64,000 nt of DNA from Triatoma infestans (lineage: Eukaryota > Arthropoda > Insecta > Hemiptera > Reduviidae), in contig JAAEAF010014936.1 in assembly GCA_011037195.1 (NCBI GenBank), positions 1 through 64,000 on the forward strand, written 5' to 3'. The notes beneath the pieces are model-generated. The model ran no database searches and was not told the origin of the DNA. It saw only the letters and a list, made by a program, of their open reading frames with translations. Positions 36,868 through 51,800 of the stretch are shown one piece after another. Position 1 is the first letter of the stretch. Each line of letters begins with the position of its first letter. Both the position numbers and the translations under genes were made by a program.

Positions 36868-39800
36868 ACATAGTACCCAAAACCCGACTCCGCTTTTAAA
36901 GTTACGTGAATGAAGAAAAAATCGGAATTCTTTCTTCGTTCTTATAACTTTAAAAGCGGAGTCGTGTTTTGGGTATTATGATGACGGAAATGTCAGCAAA
37001 TATCCAACTAAAACATTGTTTTTTGCGGGTAGTTTGAGTACTATTCATAAGATCTGATTGTTCCTCAATATGGCTGACATCTCGCGTTTATTCGTTTTCT
37101 TAAATTTTATAGCTGGTTCTTAAATACCAGTTCGCAAATATTTTCCATAAGAAACTTCTTGCAGCGATTCAAACAATTGCAGCTTGCCATCACATTTGAA
37201 GTGCTATAAATTGCTCAGGTTAAAGAGTTATTATAGAGTTCCTAACGATGCACGACTGGTTCGTTGGCAATTGGCCAATCAGTATTGGGACTCCTCTGAT
37301 GATAAACTGGGTTTATACTGATCCAATGGCACGTGTCCATTGATATAGCACATGCCTGAATCCAAAGTACTGTTAGTACATTGGAAGACGAGACTAAAAT
37401 GATTATCTGGAATTAAAAGACTGGACTTACATAGACAGTCTGCTGATTTCCAGTCAGACCACTGGAATGAATCCTGGACTCTGCGTCTCTGGGTTCAGAG
37501 ACGCAGATATTCACTTTTATTAATAGGTCTGCATATGAAACCTTCTCTGTATTTTAACTTTTACAGGAGAGAAATCTCCAAGAATTCTGTGAAAAATAAG
37601 TCTTCAAATAAAATTTCATTAACTGTGGTAATTCAGGAAAGTATATGTAGGGCGAAATTAGCTGTTTATTTTACACTTTTATATAATTACTAACTGCGAC
37701 ACCATGCATCTAAGTTTGTTTTCAATTTATAGAGTTGACAGTTACACTCGTGCAGAGGTTCCCACATTAGTAATTTTATTGAAAGTGAATAAACTGCCAA
37801 TTAACCAGTGGTGGAATTGCCGGCGGTTGTTGTCACTTTAATACTTTAATTTGCTGTTTGCAACTAATTTCATTCATGCATTTTACTCCCTTTCCTCATT
37901 CCTGGTTGTTCCTTCTCCTAAATGTACTTACTTCCATCACCCTGCTGGATATCCGTTGGAAATGCGACCAATCATTAGGGAGAAAGGATTAGACAGTTCA
38001 CCGCCGAGTTCTCCTCCAGTATACAGACGGCAGACTAGTCGTGAGGAGAATGTCTTCAACAGACTTACTTCCCAACCTGCGCCTACCTCTCTTAGTAGAC
38101 AATCAGGAAAAATTACTGCCCATGCTTCCAGAGTAAGTTTAATGTCGCTTATATAGATACCTTCAGAAATAATTATTATTGTTGTTTTAATGAATCATTT
38201 TCATTATACTGTCTAAATTTTCAGCGAGGCCAGAAAACGCCCATCTATTGTACGCATATCGTGGAAGGGCATACCAGAGCTGTTCTAGCTTTGCATGCTA
38301 CTGACGACTTCCTGTTCACCGCTTCCAGAGGTTAGTGTTGCTTCATGACATAGTTTTTTCTCAATTGTTGGTACAAGCCGTACCGTTCTATGACAGGTCA
38401 TTTTTGTAATTATGTAAATGGTAGTGCCATTTTACAGAGGCCACGCTTTTCACATAATGGCCTATTCAACATAATATCACCTGCTGCACTCTCAGTAAAA
38501 TATACATTGCAGCTTTTGGAAGTTTTTTTTATACCCTTTTAGGGATATATTGCTTGATTATATTGCAAAAATATACATTGTAAACTAGTCGTGTTTTACA
38601 ATTTTTAATTTACGGATCTTTTATTTTTTGGAGAGCAAAACTAATTGCAGACGATTATTACACCAATACTTCACTTAATTAATCCAAATTATTAGTTTAT
38701 TAACTTGATTTGCCTCTTTCATATAAAAACTAGTCTATTTATGATGTTTATTAATGAAGTTGCTTAATTTGTTTAAAATGCAGATCGTAACGTGGTGATG
38801 TGGGACCTGGTGGAGATGAAAGAGAGTCAGGTGTTTGGTGGGCATCCGAACAATGTGGTAGCCGTCAAGTACGAACCAAACAGTCGCCTTGTGTTCAGCG
38901 TATCTTCCTCCATAGTTAGAGTGTGGGATATCAGGGCACCCAAGTGTGTGCGCGTGCTCAGGTAGGCTTCATTTAGTATCCATAACTGTCTGCAGCAATT
39001 CTAATAAATCATAAATCTTTGATAAAATGAGTTATTTTCCCATTAGTTCATCTGGAACGTCCACGCCCTGGTCTAACAATCAGATGTCGAATGGTGAAGC
39101 TCAGATTAGTGATATTGCTCTCAATGATCGAGGTTTAACATTTTACACTGCCTTCGGCGACCGAGTACGCATTTGGGATCTCAGGAAGTATGATCTTCAT
39201 ATTAACCTTGATTATTTAGCATCTCTTGAGTAATAATTCTACTATATTTCTGCTACTAATAAGACATCTTTATTATTTCTAATTATTATTGAGTTTGCAA
39301 ATTGTTATCCGATCAAAACATGGTTATCTGAGATATGTTGCTGTCCATTCTAAACAAAATATAAATTGCGCGATAACCAGAAGGGATTGCCGACGAGGTT
39401 GTCACTTTAATAATTTGTTGTTTGCAAGTAAGTGTTCATGCATTTTACTCTCCTTCTTTATTCCAGATTGGCCCATCTTCTAAATTTACTTATGACTTCA
39501 ATATATTCTGCGGGAGTTCGAAAATTGTTGTCTGATTAATATGTTTACTTGAGATATGTAACTGTACTATTCTAAGGAAAATATTACCATGCACCATTGA
39601 TCAGCAGAGGTGTTATAATCACTAAAATCACAATTTCCAGGAATGTTATTGTACAAAATGTAATGCTTCATCAAATATATAAAAACATTGTTTTAGATTC
39701 TCCGTGATAGGTAAACTTATCGGCGGTCATCAAGCGGCCGTGATGTGCATAGCAGTGTCTGCTACCAGCACTGGCGATGATGTAGTGGTCACCGGATCGA

Positions 39801-42800
39801 AAGATCACTATATTAAGGTAATTCGGCTTCATTCTTTTTAATAAGCTCATAAAAAAGGGAGCAACAGTTATTTATGAACATCGAATTGTAAAATCATTTT
39901 ACTCTGGTGTTAAATAATTAATTTCTCCTATAAAAGAAAATGCTATAACAAAAATATGTAGAAAGTTAAGAAGTACAGAAATTTGAGATAATGAAACAGG
40001 AAGGTTACTTTAAGGAAGATAATGAAGCTTTAGTTACTGTTTGTATTAAGCATTTATAATATGCATTCTGATGATTTATTATACATTGTTGCGTATTATT
40101 TTTATAAACATGAGTAGTGTATTATTTTTATAAACTTGAGTATTTAATTCAAAAAAATAAACTTTAATAATAATTAATATCCTTTATAATTTTATCCAAA
40201 CCTTAAAATTATCTAACACATACATATTTAATTTCTAGAGATAGAAAGTTTTTAACTCATTAGAGATTAAAATTATTACGTGAAGTAATTGTCACGCTGT
40301 TGTAGAAATGTTTTTATTTAACAAGAGAGCAAAGTGGCACTTTTTCATCAGTCCATTCAGGAATTTTGTAAAATGAGTATTTAAACAGCACTATATTTTC
40401 GTTTAAGTTAAATATTTTTTCTGCAACAGTTAAAATTGTTTTTAGAAAATTGTAAATATAAAAAGAGGATAGCATTTTTGGACTGATTCACATAGTAGGT
40501 TAGAGTTTTACAGAACTTTTTCTTATATTTAATTTATTGTAATATTGATAGTAAAAAAGTTAAATACTTAATTTAAAACATTAATTACTTTAATATTATT
40601 TTACATATTTGATCAAAATAAGTCAAAGCTCTTTAATTGAAAGCCAGCATCAGCATTATTATTTTAATCTCTAGTGAAAATACTATAATAATAATAATCC
40701 CTAGAGTTTTACAGCTTTATTCACTGATTTTAGTGAAATATGTTCAAATTATTGAAGCTGGTATGTGCGCTTACCGTCATGATTCTGGTATAGTGTGCGC
40801 TTTACCGTCATGATTCTGATTTAGTATGCACTATCGACAAAAATTAAAATTAAAACTATTATTTTCAAAACATTTATTATCACGGCTGAACTTTACTTAT
40901 TGTGTCCCTCATGATAGAATGCGTGCGAAAATAGAACAGTGATCCACTTATTTTCGAGTTTGACCGGCTAAGGGTTTTTTTATCAACGGGTGGTAGGGGG
41001 GGCTCCCGTAGAAGATATTACTGAATACCTTACTCTAGTAAGGTTATACTAGAGTAGAGCACATATTTTATGCGGTAGATATCAACAGGGTTGGTAGAGC
41101 GCACACTATACCGGCACCAAATTATTTTATTTTTCTTTTCTTTTAGAATTTTTTTTTATATTATAACTTTTTTTAACTTGGAGCGGCGAAGTTTAATATT
41201 GTATCAGCAGCTTGTTTGTTCTTATCATCCCTTACTATAATTAAAAATATTTGAAGTTTTTAATTAAAACCACTAATGTTCTTTGGTATTCTGCTTAGAA
41301 CAAAGTTATTTTTTAACAAAATCAATTCGGAAGTTAATTTAATTTTAATTCCAATTGTAATCTAATAATTTAGACCAAATTTTGATATTGGCTTGGGGCT
41401 CTCAATTTCATCCAAACATTCTCAATTATTAACTTGATATTTGTTTAGGTGTTCGATGTTGGAGTAGAAACAGGAGGCATGTTAACGCCCAGAGTAACCC
41501 TGGAACCTCCACATTATGATGGAATAGAGTGTCTTGCTATCCAAGGAAACACATTATTCTCTGGTTCTAGGGATTGTATTATCAAAAAATGGAGCCTGGA
41601 TAATCATGAACTGTTATTGGTCAGTAGCTGTCAGTTTGAGTTTTATATCTCTTTGAATCTTATATATTTTAGAATATAACTACTGATGGTGATAATTTCA
41701 AATCAGATGCTATAGAGATATGTGATTGTGATTGCAGTCGTTGAATGGAGCTCACAAAGACTGGGTGACTGGTATGTGTCTATCGCCAGGCGGCTCAGTA
41801 CTGCTCTCTGGTTGTAGAGACGGAACTGTTAAGTTGTGGTCCACCGACAATTGTGTCCAGCTGGCTGAAATCAAGGCGCACTCCTCGCCAATCAATGCTA
41901 TAGTATCTAATTCATCGCATGTATTTACTGCAGCGAGGTACTATTGTTATATTCAAGTTATTAATTTAATATTTCTAACTAAATGTTACCTATTTATCCA
42001 TGCTAGGCTGCCATAGTTTGGTTTCATACTACTTTGATGTTTATGTTGTGAAATTGGTCAGTATTAAGAGAAATGGCATTATGCATGACTTGATCGTTCA
42101 GTTATAGTTATATAGACATCCTTCGCTGACTTATCACTCACTAGCTGTTGATGCCTGCTTTAAACAACCTGCACAATTCAAATCAGTCTGGAGCCTTTCC
42201 AATTCATGATTCTTGCTTGAAACCTTTCATAAGGTATTGCTTGGACCACCATATTCATTCGTCAATGTAATAATGCATTAATTCACTATAATTAACACTA
42301 TTAATTCACTGCATTAATAAACTATTATTATGCTATTACACCAAAATTCAGTTCTGATAGAATTAATTGTTCTTAAAAATCAGTGATTAAGAGTGTTGAA
42401 AGTGACTTTTTTCCCGAAAATTAATCCGATATTAGTTTGTTTTTACTTTTTTGGCAATAGAGACATTATTTGTAACTGTAGAGAAAGACATTATTTGTAG
42501 CAGTATGGAAATATTTTCTTACTCGTTGATTGTAAACATTCACTTTCGGCTCAGTCACAATGTCACAAAGTTTCCACCCGAGAGAAAGGACCTAAATACC
42601 GCATAGTTTTACAACCAAACTCCTACTTAATCAATATAATATAATTATTTTTTTCTAACAAATTTATTAGTTTTAAAATTTAAACTTTGTTTTTGAATTC
42701 ATTTTAAGCAGTTTCAGTTTTTTGTAAATTAATAAACAGACGTGATAGTGTGACTTGAAATTAACAGGTTGTCACATATTTAGGTTTTATTTTTTTGTTC

Positions 42801-45800
42801 TTTACAAAGTTGGCGAACTGTAATTTTAATTAGCTGAACACTCAAGTAGCTAAATTCTTTTAAGTTAAATATTTTAATGGTTTATACATATTTATTATTT
42901 TTTTATTTCTGTTTATGAGCGAAGCGGGCATATTAACCCAAAATGTAAGTGTCGGTCAGTGAGAGAAATTACTTAGTATGAACTTAACTGATACAAATTT
43001 AAATTATCATACAATTATCAGTAGGTTATTAGTAATTAGCTACAATTGTCAGTACATTTTCGAAAGTTGGAATTACAGCAAATTTTATTCTTAGTCATTA
43101 AGTTTCGGATTTTCATCCACAAAGTTTGTGGAGAGAGTTTACATCAACGCAATGTTTCTGTTACATTCTCACTTATTGGTTTGTTGATTGTACATATTGT
43201 ATCGGTTTTCCCTCTAAACTAGCTACTGCAACTAGTTTTAAGTGGGTTCGTATAGATAAAATACTCTAAACTTCAATAAAGAAAACACCAATTTATTGTT
43301 ATACACAATAAATTACAAAATGCAACACTTAATAATAATTAATTCACAGTTTAAATCACAAAAGTTCACTTTGTTCACTTTTTATACACTTTTCACAAAC
43401 TAGTAACTTCGTTTGTAACTGGAAACTCTCTAAACTCTCTGTGGTCCCACTATTTATACTGGTGGGGAATGTTCTAGAACTTCCTCGATTTTTCTAGAGA
43501 GAACTAGAGCGCCGCCAGCGCTTCCAGCGGCCACTAGGAGAACCTTAGGTACCTGTCTTCTCTCCTAGATGGCACCACTGGCTGCGTTACACTGTTCCCC
43601 TCTCAGAACTGTTCGTCCCGAACAGAAACATCGCTAGTGACGTAAGGCAGTAACTGGTCCAAACGTACGACCTTCATTTTGGATCTGGGCGTCCGTTGGA
43701 TTCGGTACACCAGGTCGTTGAGCCTTGAGATGATTGTGTAAGGTCCTTCCCAATCGGTTTGAAGTTTGGGGATCTTCCCTTCTTCCGTACCGGATTATTC
43801 AGCCATACCTTCTCGCCTTCCTGGAAGGTCCTTCCGCTGACCCGTACGTCGTACCGCGTTTTCATCCGGTCACTTTCTAACACCATCTTGTCGCGCACCT
43901 TTCCATGGATGGTCCTCAATCTGCGGTGAAGCTCTTCTGCATAGTTGTCCACGTCCGTTTCCTCCTCTTCTGGGCTGCCAAATAAAAGGTCACTGGGTAG
44001 CCGAAGTTCCAAGCACAACGCTGGCTGGTGTGCGGCCCGTGGTCTCGTGGACTGTAAAACGGTACGTCATCATTATTAGAGGTGTGTGGTCGTCCCAGTC
44101 GTTCTGGGGTTCATTCACCAAAAGCCTTAAATGGCCTCCTAGAGTCATGATAAATTGCTCCACCATGCCGTCAGACTGAGAGTGAAGCGGCGTTGTCCTC
44201 GTCTTCCTGATGCCAAGAATCTCGCAGACCGCCCTGAACACCTGTGATTCAAAGTTTCTCCCTTGATCGGAATGTAATTCCAGCGGAATCCCAAAACGGC
44301 TGAACAGGTTATTTACTAGAGCTTCGGCCACAGCTGATGCGTACTGGGTTGGCAAAGCATACGTCTCCGTCCACTTGCTAAAGTAGTCCGCCGCAACTAG
44401 TATATAGCGATTTCTCCTTTTAGATTTTGGGAAGGGACCGGCTATATCGATAGCTATTCTTTCGAACGGTGCTCCAACATTGTACTGCCTCATAGCGCCA
44501 CAGGTTCTACTTCTGGGTCCTTTGCTCGCTACACATTCCGTGCTTCGCCGGCACCAATCTTCAACGTCCTGGTGGTAGCCTACCCAATAGAACAGCTGCC
44601 TCAACTTTTCCAATGTCTTCTTTACTCCGAAATGGCCGCCAATGCCTCCGTGCACTTCCGCTAACACTTCTTCCCTCTTCGATGCAGGTAGCATTACCTG
44701 ATTCCTTTTGTCTTTGCCATCTGCGCTTTCCCAGATCCGCAGCGATACGCCATCTTTAACGGTAAGCATCCGTTGCAATCATTGTGCGCAGTAGCATTTC
44801 ACATCACGACTGCTAGGTGCAATGTCTTTCCAGTCCGATCAAGACCCGTCTTCTTTAAACTTGAGCACAGGTCCGATTTAAATTGTTCTTCCTTAATCAC
44901 TTCAGGGCTCCATTCTTCTAGTGGTAAGACAGTGGTTCTTTGCATTGTCCCTGCTCCTTCAGTTCTATCTTGCTACAGTGCTTGCAATCCGTATTGCAAG
45001 TCCGTCTTGAAAGAGCGTCAGCATTGCCATGGAATCTTCCCTTCCGATGGATGATCTTGAATTGGTATTCCTGCAATCTCTCTTCCGAGCACTCCTTTAA
45101 TGGTTGCATATCCTGGAGCTCTCTTTCTTTCCTTCGTTCCTTTTTTCCTTTCACTAAAATTATCCGATTCTTTTTTCCTAATGTAGTCCTTAAATCGATT
45201 GTACGTATCATCTTTTAATTTAATGCGATCATATGTTTCTTCATTTTTCCTTCCATTTTCCTTATGTTTCGATGCATCAAAAACATCTTCACCCTTTTTC
45301 TCTATTTTCAATCTATGACTATCAAAATCTTTCCTGACAGTAGTGTGGGTGGCTCCGGTGTCTAGGACCATCTGCAGGCTTTACCCGCAACCTTTCCTTC
45401 CAGTAACAGGCCATTGTCGTCGCATTTCAGCCGTGAAACCTTTAACTGTGCTGGGGCATAAGAGAGACGAGCTGGCTTCCGCCCCTCAAAGCCGGTTACT
45501 CGTAGTTTTCCTGATTATCTTCGCCCTTTTGCTTTTTCTTGGTAGGAGGGCGTTTGCACTATCTCTTGAAATGTCCAAATTCCTGGCAATTAAAACATTT
45601 CATAGACTGTTTAGTATTTGCGTTGGAGGCCACCAATTCCCAGGAACCACACCGTCTACAAACCGCTCCACAATGTCTTCAATTTTCCCCTTCATTTTAC
45701 TAGCACTTGGAGTGACAAATGGCTTCACATAAGTCTGCCTTACCCGAACTGGTTCCTTCTGGATGCTCTTTTTTACAACCTTAAATTCTAAAGCTCTTGC

Positions 45801-48800
45801 CAGCGCCTCCCCGATCCTCCTTGATCTGGCCAACTTGATAGCCAGTTTTAATTCGGGGTCCTTCAGGCCCTCGGCGGAGGCATCCGCAGCAAATCCCTCC
45901 AAAAGATTGTCATCCAGGCCGGGGAACGCCATTCTAACCAAGCGGGAGATGTCGGCACTAAATTGTTGGAGTGTTTCTCCCGGGTGTTGGCGCCTTTACA
46001 GCTTGTCGCCGAACCTCCTCTCCATGTGTTCGCTCAAATGGGCAAAATCTCCTCGGTGATCCTCCGGAATGCTCTGTCCAGCGCTTCACCCCGCAACGAG
46101 ATAATCAGTGATGTTGCTTTCTCTTTTTCGCTCCATCCTTTTGCGGAAGCGGCAGCATTAAATTGTAGCAAATAATTTGCCCACGATGATGCTCCGTCAT
46201 AGGTTGCCGTCTTCATTTGCCGTCACAAGAGCTCTGAACGCCACTCGGGGGCCTTCATTTTCCTGTATGTCTGCCGTTGGAGTGGCTCCAACTCCAACCT
46301 TGGGCAAGCCAGTCTCCGTGCTTTCCAATCGGCGTCTTATGTACTGTTCTACCTCGCCTACTTCTTCTCCATTTCGGATTTTAACTCCTCTTGGGCCTTT
46401 TTCATTTCTTCTTGGACCTGGTCTAATTCTTCTTGGACCTTGTCTATATCATTCTTCATTCCTTCTTGGATCTTATTTATCTCCCTTTTCATTTCTGCTC
46501 TCATTTCATCCTGGCCCCTCTCTATTTTGTCTTTTATTTCATCTTGGCCCCTCCTTATTTCGTTCATTTCATCCCGGCTCTTCCTTATTTCGTCTTTCAT
46601 TTCATCTTTCATCCTGGCCCCTCTTTATTTCGTTCATTTCATCCTGGCCCCTCCTCATTTCGTCTTTCATTTCATCTTTCATCTCTTTCATTTCGTCCTG
46701 GTCCCTTTTCGCTTCCTCTCGGCTCTTCCTCATTTCGTCTTTCATTTCGCTCTTCAAACATGTCATCAGTTCCTCCATTTTCCGCGTTTGACTTCTGGTA
46801 CTTATGGGCATACAACAAAACTGATACTAAACTGTTACCTGTTTGAAATTTTATCCGACTTCTGATACCAAATGTAACGTTTTTCCCTCTAAACTCGCTA
46901 CTGCACCTAGTTTTAAGTGGGTTCGTATAGATAAAATACTCTAAACTTCAATAATGAAAACACCAATTTATTGTTATACACAATAAATTACAAAATACAA
47001 CACTTAATAATAATTACTTCACAGTTTAAACCACAAAAGTTCACTTTGTTCACTTTTATACACTTTTCTCAAACTAGTGACTTCGTTTGCACCTGGAAAC
47101 TCTTTCAACTCTCTGTGGTCCCACTATTTATACCGGTGGGGAATGATCTAGAACTTCCTCGATTTTTCTAGAGCGAACTAGATCGCCGCCAGCGCTTCCA
47201 GCGGCCACTAGGAGAACCTTAGGTACTTGCCTTCTCTCCTAGATGGCACAACTGGCTGCGTTATCTACGTATGTGCGGGAGGTTATAAAGTTATGTTACT
47301 ATGTGTGTGTGTGTGTGTGTGTTTAACATAACCTAAAGGAATATGCATGCTACGACGGATAAAAGACCAGATGTTAGCCAGCATTGCGGACCCATCCACA
47401 TATTCAAATATTTTTATCTTTTATGTGAGTCACAATTGATAGTTATTGAGGGAGTCTGAGTTGTATAGACCCATTATGAAGCTGTACAGTTGTATTTCTG
47501 TCATTGCCTTTGTAATGTATGTATTAAAGTACGACAAGTTTAGTAGGGTGAGAGAAAGAATTAGCATGGCTCACTTTCGAGAAACACAATTGTTGCATTG
47601 AGCAAAATCAGAGGCAGATGTGAGAAATCACATCCAAAACACAGATTTACACATGTTTAACATTTTTGTTCAGGTCTGTTGAAGCTTTGATTTATTATAT
47701 ATTTAGGTTTCATAGCAAATAACTAAAATGTTGTTGTGGTTGGTTCCGCAGAGCTGGAAAGCATCAGAGATATTTTCTGTGATAGCCTGCTTCTTTTTGT
47801 GGTCATCGACTAAATTTGCTCTGTGCAAATCTATGCTATCGTACTGCTTGACAAATACATCCTGATAATGAACGAACGCCCGAAACCGGTCGATGACCAC
47901 AAAAAGAAGCAGGCTATCACGGAAAATATCTCTGAAACGTATATCCTGTATCTCTGTAACATTATTCCTGAGGTAGAGGATAGTAAAGTACTCATTTATC
48001 ACCTCTTATTGGACTTAAAGCTGTATGATGGTTTGTACCTTTAAATATTGATATAGGGTTTGTTTTATTGATCTTATTTTTATTTTATTTAAGAAATAGA
48101 TTGTCTATTTATTTTAAGAATTTTGAGCGTAGTAGCTAATTCTTCACTTATAAATATTCTTTTTTTTTTTATACGTTCGAGTGTTGTGAGTTAGCGTTCT
48201 GCTTGAATGTGCACCATTGAGAGTGCGATATCCCTCTCTCTCATAGTATCACTGCACAATATTATCTACTTCTCAACTTGACGGCTGTAGCAGCTCTTTC
48301 AACATTCGTTTGAACGCCACATATTCATGTTCACCATTATTCAACTCAGCAATGTTACTGTTGCTTGTCTGTGTAAAGTTGTTAAATGTTGATCCAACAG
48401 AAGCTGTTCAAGTATCACCGAGTGTGTAACTACAATTTGGTTAAGTACTGCTAAACACGAACCAAACTTTTGTAATAAGTAATTTTAATATTTTACACAA
48501 AATTTGAATACATATTGCAATTGCAATTGCATATTGGAGAGTCTTGCCTAGAATTCTGCAAACACTAAGCTCCTGTTTTTTGCATTTGTTGTACACATCC
48601 AAAGTATCTGATGGCTTATAAAAATTATTAAAAATGAAGTCAAAATAAATAAATTAAAAAAAAAAACTCGAGTCTGAAAAGTTATTTTCAGACATTTTGT
48701 TGTTTTACTGTTAACAGTTCTGGAGAAGTGAAAATGTGGAAGGAAAACACGTCAAATACTGGAACTGCTGGGCCAGTCGCGGTCGGCACTATGATGGAGC

Positions 48801-51800
48801 CGCAACCTGATATCATGACGATGTCAACTGGCCATATTTTCCAGTTATCTGTTTAATATTTTAAATAAATACATTCCAGAGATTCGTTAATTAAAAAATT
48901 GGTCATGTCATTGATAAGATGTAACATTGAAAAAGGGTTATACTCTGAAACAACCAAAGAAGCTAGTACCTTCTCTTGATTAAGATGTAATTCAGCCTTT
49001 TAATATGATCTGATTCTGATGCTATTTTAGTAAATGATAGCGAATAACTTGCATATTAGGGAAGGTCATACTGTTTTTATAGCTCGATTTCAATATATTA
49101 TTGATATTAATTAATATTACTGCAGCTCGACAACTTAGAAAACAATATTATATAATAAAAAAGACTTACCTCATTATTAGTTGCTTTCATTTAGTTCATA
49201 TGTGTTCAGTAATTAAAAACAAAAAATGATTATATAAGTAATTGATTCACTTTGGCCTTAGTTGATATTCCTATTACGATAGTTACCAGGAGCCAAAGAA
49301 GAAAATGTTTTTCTTAAACTTCAAGATAAAGTTTATTATTTTATATTTCGGACACTTTTAATGATTTTCAGGAACTGTCAAAGAGAGGGACCAGGATTGG
49401 AATAAAATATTAAAGCCTGAAGTCTGACCCCTCTCCTTGACACTTCCTAAAGAAGGACCCAAAGGTATCCGGATATCAGTCGTTCGTATCGGATTAAAGT
49501 TGTCGAGCTAATCAATGAAATTATAGCCGATTAACAAGTCACAGAGATGTTATAATATATCCTTTTACTATAAATAACTTATAATTAATAAACAAATAAT
49601 AACATAAATAAATATGAATTAATCTTAAAAAAATTGGTATGCATTCTGATTGTTGTTAAAAGTAATATACAGAGAAATAATAGTTGTGTTGCATTGTGCT
49701 AAATAGTTCAATTTTAGGGTCAATTTAATTGTAATCAATTAATAATAAAATGAACATTATGCAGGCCTTACTAGTCACATTTTCAACATTTTATGCCAAA
49801 TAATTGTCTAGTTTATATTTTTTAAATATAAAAGTATTTTAAATTAAATTTAAATATACAAGTATTTTAATATTTTAAAATTTATATTCTATACATCAAA
49901 TATGAATAACTTCAATACTACTTAAATGTAACTTCAACCAACATAAAGCTATATTTTATCAAGTTTTGTACATACATAAATTTATTTAGCAGTTAAACTA
50001 GTATTTTATTACCCATAGATGTGTATAATTTAGCACTTTTTTATTTTTTGATTGATGACTTTTGATCATAAAGCAAAGTGGAATATCCTTAAACCAATGT
50101 GTGACTATAAATAAATATTCAGGCTGTCCTACTTAGGGTGGTTGAAATGTCTTAGTCGTAATCAAGTGACTGGCCTCAATTTTATATATAAGATTCTGTA
50201 AAGATTATAGAAACCTAATTATGGTTAATTCGCTCAAACAGTTGAGACATTCAAAATGTTCAGCGAAAAAATCTAATGACACCTTGTAATCCTGGAAGAG
50301 TTATGCCAGATCTCAAAATAAAGTTCAATATTTTTCTACTTTTCTTACACATAAAATAAATATATTGAACAAAAGGTTTCCAACAGAAATGTCTTGCTGG
50401 AAAAATGAGATTTGGCTGACTGCACTATCTCCCAGTATCATTACTATCATTACAATATTTCTTCTAAACGATAAAATACCTTTAGAATTTTTTTTTGTAA
50501 AAAAAAAAACAAGGTTTCTTTTGCTGAAGAAATTCGTGGTATTGGGTGAATTGCGTGTAATTGCATGATCACTCTACTTATAACTTCTAAAATAAGGCAA
50601 TTTATCGAAACATGCATCTTGGGACAGCCTGAATATATATATACATTTACCTATTTATTGCGCAACATTTTGGACTTTGCAGCAACAATGTTATGGAAAT
50701 ACTTCATTCAATAGGTCTGATGTTTTTCTCTTTAAAACTACATTCCTGGAATTGGAAGTTTGGTCCTAAGATACTGGAAAACATCAGAAATTTTTTCCAT
50801 GATCGCTTGCATTATAGTCATCCTGAGATGGGGAAACGTTCCATCACACAACAAAAGCCAAATAGGCTATTACGGAAAAAATCTCCGATACTATTGTATT
50901 TACTTTGTATTCAGCTTTCGGTTAGTGAGCGAATTGGCTCTCACATTGAGATACTCTTAGGTAAGTGCGTATATCTGTTTTGTTTAATTGTTTACATTCC
51001 AAGTTTATTGATTATTATTGGCCTTAGATAAACATATTACTCGGCTGGGAATCGCTCCTCCCAGCCAGATTAATAGGCAGCTCTTGGAAGTATGGGATAG
51101 AGTCCTTTCTGTCTCCCCCGATAGCACTTTTTTTTTTATATGAAGGTTGTAAACATATAATTTTTTCTCTTTAATTTTTATAATTTCTAAGCTCTTTTTA
51201 GTGATTTATAAAAGATATTCTGAACGGACTTTATCCAAAGCCTGAATCTGAAGTAATTTAAAAAATCTTAGACTTGTTCAAGTAATAATTGTGCCTTGAT
51301 AAAAGTGGCCAAGAGTCGTAATTTATCTAATATTGCTGCGATTTATAGCTTAACTGTGCCAATCACAGCTGCTCCTACTTAGGTTTGCTGCTACCATGAA
51401 ACTAGAATTAATGAAACTACATCATTACTGGATAAACACCGTTCATGTCTGTGTCATTATTTTGTTTATTGTTTGAATACAACTAATGTGATCCTTGATT
51501 TTAAATGATATTATTATATTAAATCCCTATAATATTATTTCATTGTTTAATAATTTATATATTTATGAGAAAATAATAACTTTTAAATACGAATTAATTT
51601 TATTTTATAGATTAAATCTTAGAATTTTTGTAAGCTGATTTAAGGTTTTAAAACGAGGATTATTGCTCATTTTTTGCGATTTTTATTGTTAATAGAAAAA
51701 AATATATATTTAAACATTTGATTATTATAATGATGATTAAAATCACTGTATTCAATAGTTCTTTTTGAAGATAGAAATATTAAAACCAATTATTTTGATG

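Larger units (their letters stand above)
43198..47265 (-). mobile_element. Ty3/gypsy LTR retrotransposon, internally deleted
   Basis: A 4.07-kb element on the minus strand between two LTRs of about 393 bp (43198-43591 and 46873-47265). By eye they differ at roughly two dozen positions, about 6%. On the minus strand the LTRs begin TGTAACGC and end CGTTACA, although the 5' copy begins GATAACGC. Gag, part of protease, the end of RNase H and integrase can be read, but reverse transcriptase is missing. Flanks tacatat (43191-43197) and tacgtat (47266-47272) are a plausible target duplication. Confidence 0.9.

Noticed and set aside
46177..46865. Plus-strand Ser/Phe/His-rich open frames of up to 204 codons
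   Set aside because: They are the reverse of the gag coiled-coil repeats, which carry gag homology on the minus strand.
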